Shown: piece by piece, positions 15,587 through 23,292 of the stretch | Layout of the letters: the number at the start of each line of letters is the position of its first letter | Position numbering within the stretch: position 1 is the stretch's first letter | Assembly: GCF_035917975.1 (NCBI RefSeq) | Contig: NZ_CP109130.1 | Span: 7,626,001 to 7,690,000 of the forward strand | From: Streptosporangium sp. NBC_01756 | GTDB taxonomy: Bacteria > Actinomycetota > Actinomycetes > Streptosporangiales > Streptosporangiaceae | Reading direction: 5' to 3' | Length of the DNA: 64,000 nucleotides | The notes under the pieces: generated by a model | Told to the model about the DNA's origin: nothing | Database searches by the model: none | The model's input: only the letters and a program-made list of their open reading frames with translations | Made by a program: the position numbers and the translations under genes

Positions 15587-16153
15587 ATGGTGGAAACGAT
15601 CATCGTTCTGGTGATTGCCCTGCTGGGCTTCCGCACGCTGGGAGCGCTCGGCGTCAGTCGATTCGCCGCATGGCCGGTCAGCGCGGCGCACGCGCTGGCC
15701 GTCATGGTGGTCATGGCGGCCAGTGCGCACTTTGTTCCGGCAAGCGTCACGGTCATGCCCAACCACGCCGACCTGGTGCGCATGGTGCCACCCGTCGTGC
15801 CCTTCGCCGACGCCGTGATCTACGCGACCGGCGTGCTGGAACTCCTCGGTGCGGCGGGACTGATCATCGCCAGGTCCCGCCGGGCCGCCGGGATCAGCCT
15901 CGCGGCGCTCTTCATGCTGCTGCTGCCGGCCAACGTCTACGCCGCCCTCGCCGATGTGCCGTTCAACGGCGGCGAGGCGTCCCCGCTCTGGTTCAGGATC
16001 CCCGAGCAGGCCCTGTACATCGCCGTCGCACTCTGGGGGACCCGGTCGGCGCCGCGCGGATGGCCGGCTTTCTCAGGGTCACGTCGTACGCGGCCGAAGT
16101 CGGCGGAGACTCCGAACCGGCTCAAGCCCGAAATGGACCGCACCTCCCGTTGA
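15587..16153 (+). CDS. DoxX family membrane protein
   Basis: 188 residues; the ATG at 15587 is one base from GGAGG, so the GTG at 15590 may be the real start. Four hydrophobic helices are visible: VETIIVLVIALLGFRTLGAL, VSAAHALAVMVVMAASAHFV, ATGVLELLGAAGLII, and SLAALFMLLLPANVYAAL. A final hydrophobic segment, LYIAVALWG, and a basic tail follow. The GVLELLGAAGLI segment is characteristic of DoxX-like proteins, integral membrane proteins implicated in redox or thiol stress. It is preceded by its own promoter with an operator-like palindrome. Confidence 0.8.
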   Translation: MVETIIVLVIALLGFRTLGALGVSRFAAWPVSAAHALAVMVVMAASAHFVPASVTVMPNHADLVRMVPPVVPFADAVIYATGVLELLGAAGLIIARSRRAAGISLAALFMLLLPANVYAALADVPFNGGEASPLWFRIPEQALYIAVALWGTRSAPRGWPAFSGSRRTRPKSAETPNRLKPEMDRTSR

Positions 16154-16290
16154 CCCGAGATCACCGGCCGGCGGCGTGACAGGACCACGGCCGGATGGGC
16201 GTGGCGGTCCGCCCGAGGCGGACCCACCCAGATGTACGCCTTCGGCCGCGATAGGAGAGGCAACGGCCGTACCCGCCGGGTGCCCCGTCC

Positions 16291-17157
16291 TCAGGACAGC
16301 GCAGACAGACGCTCGTACTGCTCGTCGGACAACTTCACGGACAGCGCGCCCAGGTTCTCCTCCAGATGGGCGAGCGAGGTGGTGCCCGGGATCGGGATGA
16401 TCGTCGGCGAGCGCCGCAGCAACCAGGCGAGCATGGTCTGCGCCGGGGTCGCGCCCACCTCACTCGCGACGCCGGCCAGCGGGCTTCCGGAGCCGGTGTG
16501 CCCGCCCATCGCGATCGGGAAGAAGGGCAGGTACGCGATGTCGTTCGCGGCCGCGTAGTCGACGACGTCCTCGTCTTCCCGGGCCACCAGGTTGTACATG
16601 TTCTGCACGGCCGCGATGGGCGTGACCTGGGCGGCCTCGGCGAGCTGCTCGACGCTCACCTTCGACAGCCCGATGTGGCGTACCTTGCCCTCGTCCCGCA
16701 GCTGCTTCAGCGCGCCGACCTGGTCGGCCAACGGCACCGTGGGGTCCACCGCGTGCAGCTGCAGCAGGTCGATCCGCTCCACCCGCAGCCGTCGCAGGCT
16801 CAGCTCCGCCTGCTGGCGCAGGTACTCGGGACGCCCGAGCGGCACCCACTCGGTGGGACCGGGCCGTGCGACGCCCACCTTCGTCGCCACCGCGACACTC
16901 TCTCGGTAGGGGTGCAGCGCCTCGGCCACCAGTTCCTCATTGCCGCCGAGGGTGTAGGCGTCGGCGGTGTCGATGAGGTTCACGCCCAGCTCCACGGCCC
17001 GCCGCAGCAGTGCCACCGCGGCCGCACGCTCGACCGGTGCCCGCCAGATGTGCGCCTGGTCGGCCGGGCGCGACACGGGGTCGTCGCTCAGCCTCATCGC
17101 ACCGTAGCCGAGCCGGTTCACCTGCAGGTCGCCGCCGAGAAGGAAATATGTCGTCAT
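16291..17157 (-). CDS. Aldo/keto reductase
   Basis: 288 residues from the ATG at 17157. The frame is TIM-barrel AKR throughout: LGYGAMRLSDDP, LGVNLIDTADAYTLGGNEEL (catalytic Asp and Tyr), the Lys in VAVATKVGV, LLQLHAVDP, and C-terminal WLLRRSPTIIPIPGTTSLAH with the NADPH-binding region. It is divergent from a MerR regulator and has a 16-base palindrome 11 bases upstream of the start codon. This AKR-MerR pairing is common in actinomycetes and is presumed to respond to an aldehyde or electrophile. Confidence 0.9.
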   Translation of the reverse strand: MTTYFLLGGDLQVNRLGYGAMRLSDDPVSRPADQAHIWRAPVERAAAVALLRRAVELGVNLIDTADAYTLGGNEELVAEALHPYRESVAVATKVGVARPGPTEWVPLGRPEYLRQQAELSLRRLRVERIDLLQLHAVDPTVPLADQVGALKQLRDEGKVRHIGLSKVSVEQLAEAAQVTPIAAVQNMYNLVAREDEDVVDYAAANDIAYLPFFPIAMGGHTGSGSPLAGVASEVGATPAQTMLAWLLRRSPTIIPIPGTTSLAHLEENLGALSVKLSDEQYERLSALS

Positions 17158-17167
17158 GTCTGCGACG

Positions 17168-17183
17168 CTATGACCTGTCATAG
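17168..17183. promoter_or_regulatory. Palindromic operator between AKR and MerR genes
   Basis: CTATGACCTGTCATAG is a perfect palindrome (7+2+7). It lies 11 bases upstream of the aldo/keto reductase ATG, where the -10 region of that gene should be; TTGAAT on the minus strand (around 17190-17195) could be the -35. MerR proteins typically bind dyads in this spacer and activate by twisting DNA. Confidence 0.65.
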
Positions 17184-17216
17184 ATGTGAGATTCAAGTAG
17201 CTGTGAGGTACATCAC

Positions 17217-17603
17217 ATGAAGATCGGTGAGCTGTCGCGCAGGACCGGTGTCAGCCCCCGCCTCCTGCGCTACTACGAGGAGCAGGGGCTGCTCACCTCG
17301 ATCCGGGCCGACAGCGGCCACCGGTCCTACGACGAGGACGCGCCCGTCGTGGTCCGGCACATCCGGGCCCTGCTGTCGGCGAACCTGCCCACCCGGGTGA
17401 TCCGCGAGATCCTTCCCTGTGTCGAGGGCCCCGGCCCGCAGCTCAACGAGTGCGTGTCGGAGGTGCTACGGGAACGGCTGCGGAGCATGGACGACCAGAT
17501 CGACGAGCTGCAAGAGGCCCGCTCCCTGCTCGCCCATCTCCTGCCTCAGGAGTTTCCCCGGCAGCGGGCGACGTCCCCAGGAGGGGGCCGGCGGGCAGCG
17601 TGA
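17217..17603 (+). CDS. MerR family transcriptional regulator
   Basis: 128 residues from an ATG with GAGG 8 bases before it. The N-terminal MerR domain is typical (MKIGELSRRTGVSPRLLRYY, EEQGLLTSIRADSGHRSY). A dimerisation helix follows (LRERLRSMDDQIDELQEARS). A single Cys (about 67, in EILPCVEG) is present, and there is no cysteine-rich metal loop, which argues against a metal sensor. It is divergent from an aldo/keto reductase with a shared palindrome. Confidence 0.92.
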   Translation: MKIGELSRRTGVSPRLLRYYEEQGLLTSIRADSGHRSYDEDAPVVVRHIRALLSANLPTRVIREILPCVEGPGPQLNECVSEVLRERLRSMDDQIDELQEARSLLAHLLPQEFPRQRATSPGGGRRAA

Positions 17604-17715
17604 CGGTCCGGGACACCGCCCACCGGGTGCGGCGGGGCGGCGTCGTCGGCGTCGAACTATGGTCGTACGGACTGCCCGTCGAACCGGTCGGGCGAAAGGC
17701 GTCCGGGTCCGGAGG

Positions 17716-18687
17716 TCAGCGGAGCAGCGCCCGGCGCAGCACGGCCACCCGTTCGGCGGCGGCCCGGCGGCTGACCTCCGCGTCGGGCACCATCACGTCG
17801 AAGCCGTGGAAGGCCCCGGGGTAGAGGTGGAACTCGGTGGAGACGCCGGCCTGCACCAGCCGCCGTGCGTAGTCGGCGCACTCGTCCCTGAAGACCTCCA
17901 GTTCGCCGACGTCGATGTAGGCGGGCGGCAGACCCGACAGCTCGGTCGCCCTGGCGGGGGCGGCGTACGGCGACACCCCGTCGGTGCCGGCGGCATCGCC
18001 CAGCAGTGCCCTCCAGCCGAAGAGGTTCGCGGCCCGGTCCCAGACGATCGCCTCGGCGAACTCGTGGCTGGACGGCGTGATGTTGCGGTCGTCGAGCATC
18101 GGGCAGACCAGAAGCTGGAACGCCAGCGGCGGGCCGCCCCGGTCACGGGCCAGCAGCGCGGTGGCCGCGGCGAGTCCGCCCCCCGCGCTGGCCCCGGCCA
18201 CCGCGAGGCGATCCGGGTCGACGCCGAGGTCGGCCGCGTTCTTGGCGGTCCAGACCAGGCCGGCGTAGCAGTCCTCCACCGGCGCCGGGTGCGGGTGTTC
18301 CGGCGCGAGCCGGTACTCGACCGAGACGACTACGCAGCCCACCCGGATGGCCCACTCCGTCAGCATCGGGTCCTCCATCCCGGCGGAGCCGATGATCATG
18401 CCTCCGCCGTGGATCCAGTAGAGCCCCGGGATCGCCTCCCTCCGCTCGGTGGGCCGGTAGATCCGCAGCCGGATGTCGGGCTCGCCGTCCGGGCCGGGCA
18501 CCATCCGGTCTTCGATCGTGACCCGGTCGTCCGGCACGAACGGGGGCATCGCCGCATGGGCGGCGTCCAGCTGGGCACGGATACCGGGCAGATCCTCGAA
18601 CCGCATCCCGCCGCTGCCGGCGACCGGGAGCGGAGCCTTCGCGAGCGCGGCGGCCAATTCGGGATCGAGGTTCGGATGAAGTGCCAT
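17716..18687 (-). CDS. Alpha/beta hydrolase, hormone-sensitive lipase family
   Basis: 323 residues from the ATG at 18687, which has GAGGTGAGCG in front. Oxyanion-hole motif HGGG in YWIHGGGMIIGS, nucleophile in VAGASAGGGLAAA (GxSxG), the acid in VGELEVFRDE, and the catalytic His in YPGAFHGFDV. This is the bacterial HSL/GDXG esterase type, acting on short-chain esters. There is no signal peptide. It is convergent with the MerR gene and preceded by a decayed wHTH fragment. The physiological ester is unknown. Confidence 0.9.
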   Translation of the reverse strand: MALHPNLDPELAAALAKAPLPVAGSGGMRFEDLPGIRAQLDAAHAAMPPFVPDDRVTIEDRMVPGPDGEPDIRLRIYRPTERREAIPGLYWIHGGGMIIGSAGMEDPMLTEWAIRVGCVVVSVEYRLAPEHPHPAPVEDCYAGLVWTAKNAADLGVDPDRLAVAGASAGGGLAAATALLARDRGGPPLAFQLLVCPMLDDRNITPSSHEFAEAIVWDRAANLFGWRALLGDAAGTDGVSPYAAPARATELSGLPPAYIDVGELEVFRDECADYARRLVQAGVSTEFHLYPGAFHGFDVMVPDAEVSRRAAAERVAVLRRALLR

Positions 18688-18837
18688 GTCGCTCACCTCG
18701 GGAAGTCTCGGGACCACCGGCGGGGCCGGTCCACACGATCGGGCACGCTCGTGAACATGCCCAGACTCGAACATGCCCAGACGCGACCCCCTCGCAACAG
18801 CCGGGCGGCCACCATGTCCGCGGCTTCGTCATCCTGC

Positions 18838-19050
18838 CCTGACCAGCACCGACCGGCGCGGCAAGGTCCTGAAACTCCTGGCCGCTCAGCCCTGGCGGGC
18901 CTGGAAAGGGGCCGAGCTTGCGGCCATCCTCGGCATCGAGAACGTCAACAGCTTCCGCGTCCACTATCCCAACAGTCCCACCAGGACCACATCAACAAGA
19001 TCGGACCAGCCCTCCACGGCCCCATCCCCGCGAGCACTCAAGCCTTTGCC
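18838..19050 (+). pseudogene. Winged-helix DNA-binding protein fragment, frameshifted
   Basis: One frame gives LTSTDRRGKVLKLLAAQPWR followed by AELAAILGIENVNSFRV, a winged-helix N-terminal half. The natural continuation, LSQQSHQDHINKIGPALHGP, is in the next frame, so a single-base shift near 18965 splits it. No start codon with a ribosome site is present. A short relic of an actinobacterial HTH gene. Confidence 0.5.
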
Positions 19051-19059
19051 GGCAGGCGC

Positions 19060-20166
19060 TCAGAGGTAGAGGCCGATGGTCTCCTGAGCGGCGGCGGGGC
19101 GGTCGGCCGTGCCGTCGCGCAGCGCGAACAGTTCGGCGAGGGTGGCGCCCGCAGGGGGGACGCCCTCGGTGGTGCCGAGCCAGTGAGCCGCCTCGTCGTG
19201 GGGGAGGGCGCCCACCTCGATCTGGGTCAGGCAGCGGCCGGGGCGGACCACGGCCGGATGGAGCCGGGCCAGATCCTCGTTGGTGGTGATGGCGACCAGC
19301 ACGTCACGGCCCTGCCCGAGCAGGCCGTCGGTCAGGTTGAGCAGCCGGGACAGGCCCTGCCCGACCGCCTCCTTGGCGCCGGACCTGATCAGTTCGTCGC
19401 AGTCCTCCAGCACCAGCAGCCGCCACTTCTCGCCGTCCTCGTCCGAACCGACCGCGACCTCCATCAGGTATCCCGGGGAGTTGAACAGGCGCTCGGGGTC
19501 GAGCACGCAGTCCACCTGGCACCATGACCGCCACTCATGGGCGAGCGTGCGCAGCAGGGTGGTCTTGCCGGTGCCGGGAGGGCCGTGCAGCAGGACCAGG
19601 CGACCGCGCACGTCGGCAGGGGTGACGGACATCAGCCGGGACAGCGGGTCGCCCAGGGCGCGGGCGTAGTTGCCGCTGATCTTCGCCCAGGGGGAGGCGG
19701 TGATCGGCTTGGCGGAGCGGCGGCCGCCGTGGGAGCCCTGCCACCAGAAGCCCATCTCGACGTGGTCGCTCTCGGGAGCGGGCTCCACCGCGTCCCTGGT
19801 GACCTCCTCCAGCACCGAGCGGGCCAACCCCTCGTCGACCGCGGTCACGCTGACCGTGGCGGCCCGGTTGCGGAACCGGACCACGCGCAGCGTCCAGCCC
19901 TCCCCGCACACCAGTCGCGAGCTGCGGCCGTCGTCCTCCAGTGCCGCCCGGACCAGTGTCCCGGCAGCGGGCATGAGCGGGGCATCGGGGCGGACGCGTT
20001 CCAGGGCGGCGGTACACGCCCACGGCTGCGCGCCCGTGGCGAACGGCGACAGCGCGAGCGCGTCGATCACGTCGACCGCGGAGTCGCCGTCGTCCAGCCA
20101 GATCTTCATCGGGAGTTCGGCCGGGCGTGGCTCCGGAGTGAAGTGGACCTCCTTGAGTACGGACAT
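19060..20166 (-). CDS. DUF5925 domain AAA family ATPase
   Basis: 368 residues. The first 160 residues match the DUF5925 region (PMKIWLDDGDSAVDVIDALA, then GEGWTLRVVRFRNRAATVSV). The AAA domain follows, with Walker A GPPGTGKTT (195-203), Walker B LLVLEDCDEL (about 247-256), sensor-like VAITTNEDLARLHPAVVRPG (also the arginine finger region) and a C-terminal lid. The fold is the FtsH/p97-like AAA type found as a stand-alone protein across actinobacteria, substrate unknown. The ATG is at 20166; the gene ends against the wHTH relic. Confidence 0.85.
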   Translation of the reverse strand: MSVLKEVHFTPEPRPAELPMKIWLDDGDSAVDVIDALALSPFATGAQPWACTAALERVRPDAPLMPAAGTLVRAALEDDGRSSRLVCGEGWTLRVVRFRNRAATVSVTAVDEGLARSVLEEVTRDAVEPAPESDHVEMGFWWQGSHGGRRSAKPITASPWAKISGNYARALGDPLSRLMSVTPADVRGRLVLLHGPPGTGKTTLLRTLAHEWRSWCQVDCVLDPERLFNSPGYLMEVAVGSDEDGEKWRLLVLEDCDELIRSGAKEAVGQGLSRLLNLTDGLLGQGRDVLVAITTNEDLARLHPAVVRPGRCLTQIEVGALPHDEAAHWLGTTEGVPPAGATLAELFALRDGTADRPAAAQETIGLYL

Positions 20167-20208
20167 GACGGCAATGATCCCTTTTGTCGATACGAAGGTC
20201 GAAGGGTT

Positions 20209-20898
20209 TTACGGGGCGGTCCGGCGGCGGCGGGTGCGGGTCACCTCGATCGGGTCGATGTCGGCGGTCCACCGCTCGGCGAGGGCCAGGGTCGGCTCGC
20301 GGCCGTCGGCGACGTGACGGAGCGCGCAGGCGGCGGCCCGGTCCGCGTCGCCGTCCGCGATCGCCGCGTAGAGCTCCTCGTGTTCGGCGCACTGCCGGCC
20401 GGGGTCGCGGTCGGAGGTGAGGTGGAACAACCGCCTGAGCTGGGCGTCGAGCGGGCGCATCAGGGTGCCGAGCAGCGCGTTGCCGGACATCTCCACGATC
20501 TCGGCGTGGAATCCGGCGTTGGCCGTCACGATGTCCCGCCGGTCGCCCCGCCGTACGGCGTCGCGGGCGCGGGCGAGACACTCGCGCAGCCGTGCGAGGC
20601 CGTCGGCGTCGGCCTGTTCGGCGGCGAGTCGCGCGGCGAGCACCTCCAGGCTCTCGCGCACGTCGAACAGGTCGCGGATGTCGGCCGGGGTGAACGGGCT
20701 GACCAGCGCGCCTCTGTTGGGCACGATCACCACCAGTCCTTCGGCGGACAGCAGGCGCAGCGCCTCACGGAGCGGGATGCGGGAGACGTCGAGTTCGGCG
20801 GCGAGGTCGCGCTCCACCAGTCGCCGACCCGGACGCAGCTCCGCCTCGACGATGCGTCGCTTGAGCGTCTCGTAGACCCGGTCGCGCAGCGCGCTCAC
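20209..20898 (-). CDS. GntR family transcriptional regulator (FCD domain)
   Basis: 229 residues. Winged-helix domain: YETLKRRIVEAELRPGRRLV with DVSRIPLREALRLLSAEGLV. The FCD ligand domain follows, with metal-site residues in DLFDVRESLE, FHAEIVEMSGN and EHEELYAAIADGD. It is divergent from an amidohydrolase and faces a perfect palindrome whose core TGGTATACCA fits the TGGTnnACCA pattern of this subfamily. It probably represses the amidohydrolase gene until its substrate or product appears. Confidence 0.92.
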   Translation of the reverse strand: MSALRDRVYETLKRRIVEAELRPGRRLVERDLAAELDVSRIPLREALRLLSAEGLVVIVPNRGALVSPFTPADIRDLFDVRESLEVLAARLAAEQADADGLARLRECLARARDAVRRGDRRDIVTANAGFHAEIVEMSGNALLGTLMRPLDAQLRRLFHLTSDRDPGRQCAEHEELYAAIADGDADRAAACALRHVADGREPTLALAERWTADIDPIEVTRTRRRRTAP

Positions 20899-21021
20899 CG
20901 TTCACCTCTCTCCCGATCTCCTCCCGGCCCTCGCGGAGCCGGGAGCCCCATGTCACCGGCGCACCGCTCGTGGGACGCGCACGGCCTCGCGGAGCGGGTC
21001 AGAGGTCAGCCTAACTTGCCC

Positions 21022-21043
21022 AGTTAGTGGTATACCACTAACT
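21022..21043. promoter_or_regulatory. GntR/FadR-type operator, 22-base perfect palindrome
   Basis: Each half is AGTTAGTGGTA or its complement, so the 22 bases are fully self-complementary, with core TGGTATACCA. It lies 36 bases before the amidohydrolase start at 21079 and about 120 bases before the GntR start. The adjacent FCD-type GntR protein is the expected binder. Confidence 0.85.
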
Positions 21044-21078
21044 TTGGCGGCGTCAACGTGGATGAGGAGGACAGGACC

Positions 21079-22263
21079 GTGACCGAACTGCTGCTGCGCG
21101 ACGCCCGGATCTGGGGCCGTGAGGGCTCCGCCGACCTGCTGATCCGGGACGGGCGGATCGCCGAGTTCCGCGAGCCCGGCCGGGGGGACGGCGGCGGCCG
21201 GGTCGAGGAACTGGGCGGCAGGCTCGTGCTCCCGGGTTTCGTCGACGGTCACGCGCACCTGGACAAGACGCTCTGGGGCGGACCCTGGGTGCCGCACGAC
21301 GCGGCTCCCGGTCTGATGGGCAAGATCCGCAACGGCCAGGAGCGGCGGCCGGAGCTCGGCGTCCCCAGCGCCGACTACGTGACCGCGCTGCTGGAGAACA
21401 TGATCGTCTGCGGCACCACGCACGTCCGCTCCCACGTGGACGTCGACCCGCTGGTCGGTCTGGGCTCGGTCGAGGCGGTCCGCGACGCCGTGGCGCGGCA
21501 CGGCGGCCGGATCTCCGCGGAGCTCGTCGCCTTCCCGCAGGCCGGAATGCTGATCAGCCCCGGCACCGAGGCCCTGCTGGAGGAGGCGCTGAAGGCCGGG
21601 GTCGAGTCGATCGGCGGCCTCGATCCGGCCGGGGTGGACCGGGACCCGGTCCGGCACCTGGACGCCGTCTTCGCCTTGGCCGAGCGGTACGGGGCGGGGG
21701 TCGACATCCACCTGCACGACGGCGGCACGCTCGGCGCCTGGCAGTTCGAGCTCATCATCGAGCGGACCAGGGCCCTGGGCCTGAACGGCAAGGTCACCAT
21801 CAGCCACGGCTTCGCTCTCGGCGACGCCGACCCCGCCACCCGGGACCGGCTGATCGCCGGACTGGCCGAGGCCGGGGTCGCGCTGGCCTCGGTCGCCCCG
21901 AGCAGGGGCGTCCTGCCGCTCCGGCTGCTCCGTGAGGCGGGGGTCCCGATGACGCTCGGCAACGACGGGGTCCGCGACCTGTGGAGCCCTTTCGGCACCG
22001 GCGACATGCTGGAGCGGGCACTGTTCCAGGCCAAGGGCACCGGCCCGCGTGACGAGGACGTCGAGCTCGCCCTGGACGCCGCGACCTACGGGGGCGCCCG
22101 CGCCCTCGGGCTGCGGGACTACGGCCTGGCGGTGGGCGACCACGCCGACCTGGTGGTGGTCGACGCCCGTAACGCGGCCGAGGCCGTGTGCGTGCGCCCG
22201 CGCCGGTCCCTGGTCGTCAAGTCCGGCCGGATCGTCGCCCGCGACGGTGAGCTGGCCCGCTGA
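21079..22263 (+). CDS. Amidohydrolase family protein (cytosine deaminase-like)
   Basis: 394 residues. I choose the GTG at 21079 because GAGGAGG lies 8 bases upstream; an earlier in-frame GTG at 21058 has no site. Metal-binding motifs of the cytosine deaminase/TrzF-like group are present: FVDGHAHLDKTLWGGPW (HxH at 58/60), THVRSHVDVDP, DIHLHDGG, VTISHGFALGD and MTLGNDGVRDLWSPFG. The enzyme should hydrolyse a C-N bond in a cyclic amidine or N-heterocycle. It stands alone, controlled by the divergent GntR regulator. The specific substrate cannot be read from the sequence. Confidence 0.88.
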   Translation: MTELLLRDARIWGREGSADLLIRDGRIAEFREPGRGDGGGRVEELGGRLVLPGFVDGHAHLDKTLWGGPWVPHDAAPGLMGKIRNGQERRPELGVPSADYVTALLENMIVCGTTHVRSHVDVDPLVGLGSVEAVRDAVARHGGRISAELVAFPQAGMLISPGTEALLEEALKAGVESIGGLDPAGVDRDPVRHLDAVFALAERYGAGVDIHLHDGGTLGAWQFELIIERTRALGLNGKVTISHGFALGDADPATRDRLIAGLAEAGVALASVAPSRGVLPLRLLREAGVPMTLGNDGVRDLWSPFGTGDMLERALFQAKGTGPRDEDVELALDAATYGGARALGLRDYGLAVGDHADLVVVDARNAAEAVCVRPRRSLVVKSGRIVARDGELAR

Positions 22264-22455
22264 CCCGGACAATGCTTCATGCCGGTTTAGGAGCTTATTT
22301 CATGGAAAGTGAGTGGCTGTTCTTCGCCGACCACTACCGGGAGCCCCGCCGCCCAAGGATTTGCCGGCAAGCCAGTTGGCAAAGTGCGCCATATGGCGAT
22401 GTGTCAACTATTACGCTCCGGTAGGCCCCTGTCACCCTAACCGTGGAGAAATCCC

Positions 22456-23226
22456 GTGGCCATCGATCTGGTAACCCGTAGCGAGTGGGGAGCTCGTCAG
22501 CCGCGCGGCTCCTACAGCCGGCTCACCTCCACCAGAGGCGTCAAAGTCCACTACACCGGCGGCCAGGTCAGCCCCGGCATCGTCAACGACCACGCCAAGT
22601 GCGTGGCCCTGGTCAGATCCATCCAGAGCCAGCACATGGACGGCAACGGCTGGCTGGACATCGGATATTCAGTGGTCGCGTGTCCGCATCGGAAGGTGTT
22701 CGAGGGCCGCGGGCCGGGCCACCTGCCCGCGGCGAACGGCTCCGGGCTCAACAGCGGCCACTACGCGGTGCTCGGCCTGGTCGGCTCGTCCGGTCTCACC
22801 CAGCCGACCGACGGGATCCTGCACGCCATCCTCGACGCGGTCGAATACCTCCGCGACAAGGGGGGCGCGGGCCGCGAGATCAAGGGGCACCGGGACGGCT
22901 ACGCCACCGACTGCCCCGGCGGGCCGCTGTACGCCTGGGTGAAGAAGGGCGCGCCCCGGCCGGGCGGCGGCCCCGTCGACCCGCCCGAGCCGCACCCGTC
23001 CTTCCCCGGCCGCGTCCTCAAGTATCCGCCGGTCATGATCGGTGAGGACGTCCGCACCTGGCAGCGGCAGATGAGCGACCGCGGCTGGGACATCGATGTC
23101 GACGGCATGTACGGCGAGGCGTCCAGGGACGCCTGCCGTGCCTTCCAGCGGGAGAAGGGCCTGTCCGCCACCGGCGCCGTCGACCGGGTCACCTGGCAGG
23201 CCACCTGGGAGGAGCCCGTCACCTGA
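22456..23226 (+). CDS. N-acetylmuramoyl-L-alanine amidase / PGRP domain with peptidoglycan-binding domain
   Basis: 256 residues from a GTG with GGAG 7 bases upstream. Residues 1-165 are a PGRP/amidase_2 domain: TRSEWGARQPRGSYSRLTST, the zinc His in VKVHYTGGQ (His32), and HRDGYATDCPGGPLYAW at the end. A Pro-rich linker (about 166-185) leads to a peptidoglycan-binding domain (about 195-250, VRTWQRQMSDRGWDIDVDGM with ACRAFQREKGL). No signal peptide is seen, which is usual for phage-endolysin-like or non-classically released amidases; no other phage genes are near. The 22264-22455 upstream region holds no gene I can recognise. Confidence 0.88.
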   Translation: MAIDLVTRSEWGARQPRGSYSRLTSTRGVKVHYTGGQVSPGIVNDHAKCVALVRSIQSQHMDGNGWLDIGYSVVACPHRKVFEGRGPGHLPAANGSGLNSGHYAVLGLVGSSGLTQPTDGILHAILDAVEYLRDKGGAGREIKGHRDGYATDCPGGPLYAWVKKGAPRPGGGPVDPPEPHPSFPGRVLKYPPVMIGEDVRTWQRQMSDRGWDIDVDGMYGEASRDACRAFQREKGLSATGAVDRVTWQATWEEPVT

Positions 23227-23292
23227 CCGGTCCGCGCCGTCGAGGCACCCCAGGGGTACGCCTCCCCGGCGGCAGCGCTTACTATCCGGTGC

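Noticed and set aside
22264..22455. c-di-AMP (ydaO-type) riboswitch before the amidase
   Set aside because: Considered because cell-wall hydrolases in actinomycetes often carry one, but I could not find the conserved core segments.
22456..23226. Prophage lysis module
   Set aside because: The amidase resembles endolysins in layout, but no holin, tail, capsid or integrase gene is near; it is better seen as a host cell-wall enzyme.
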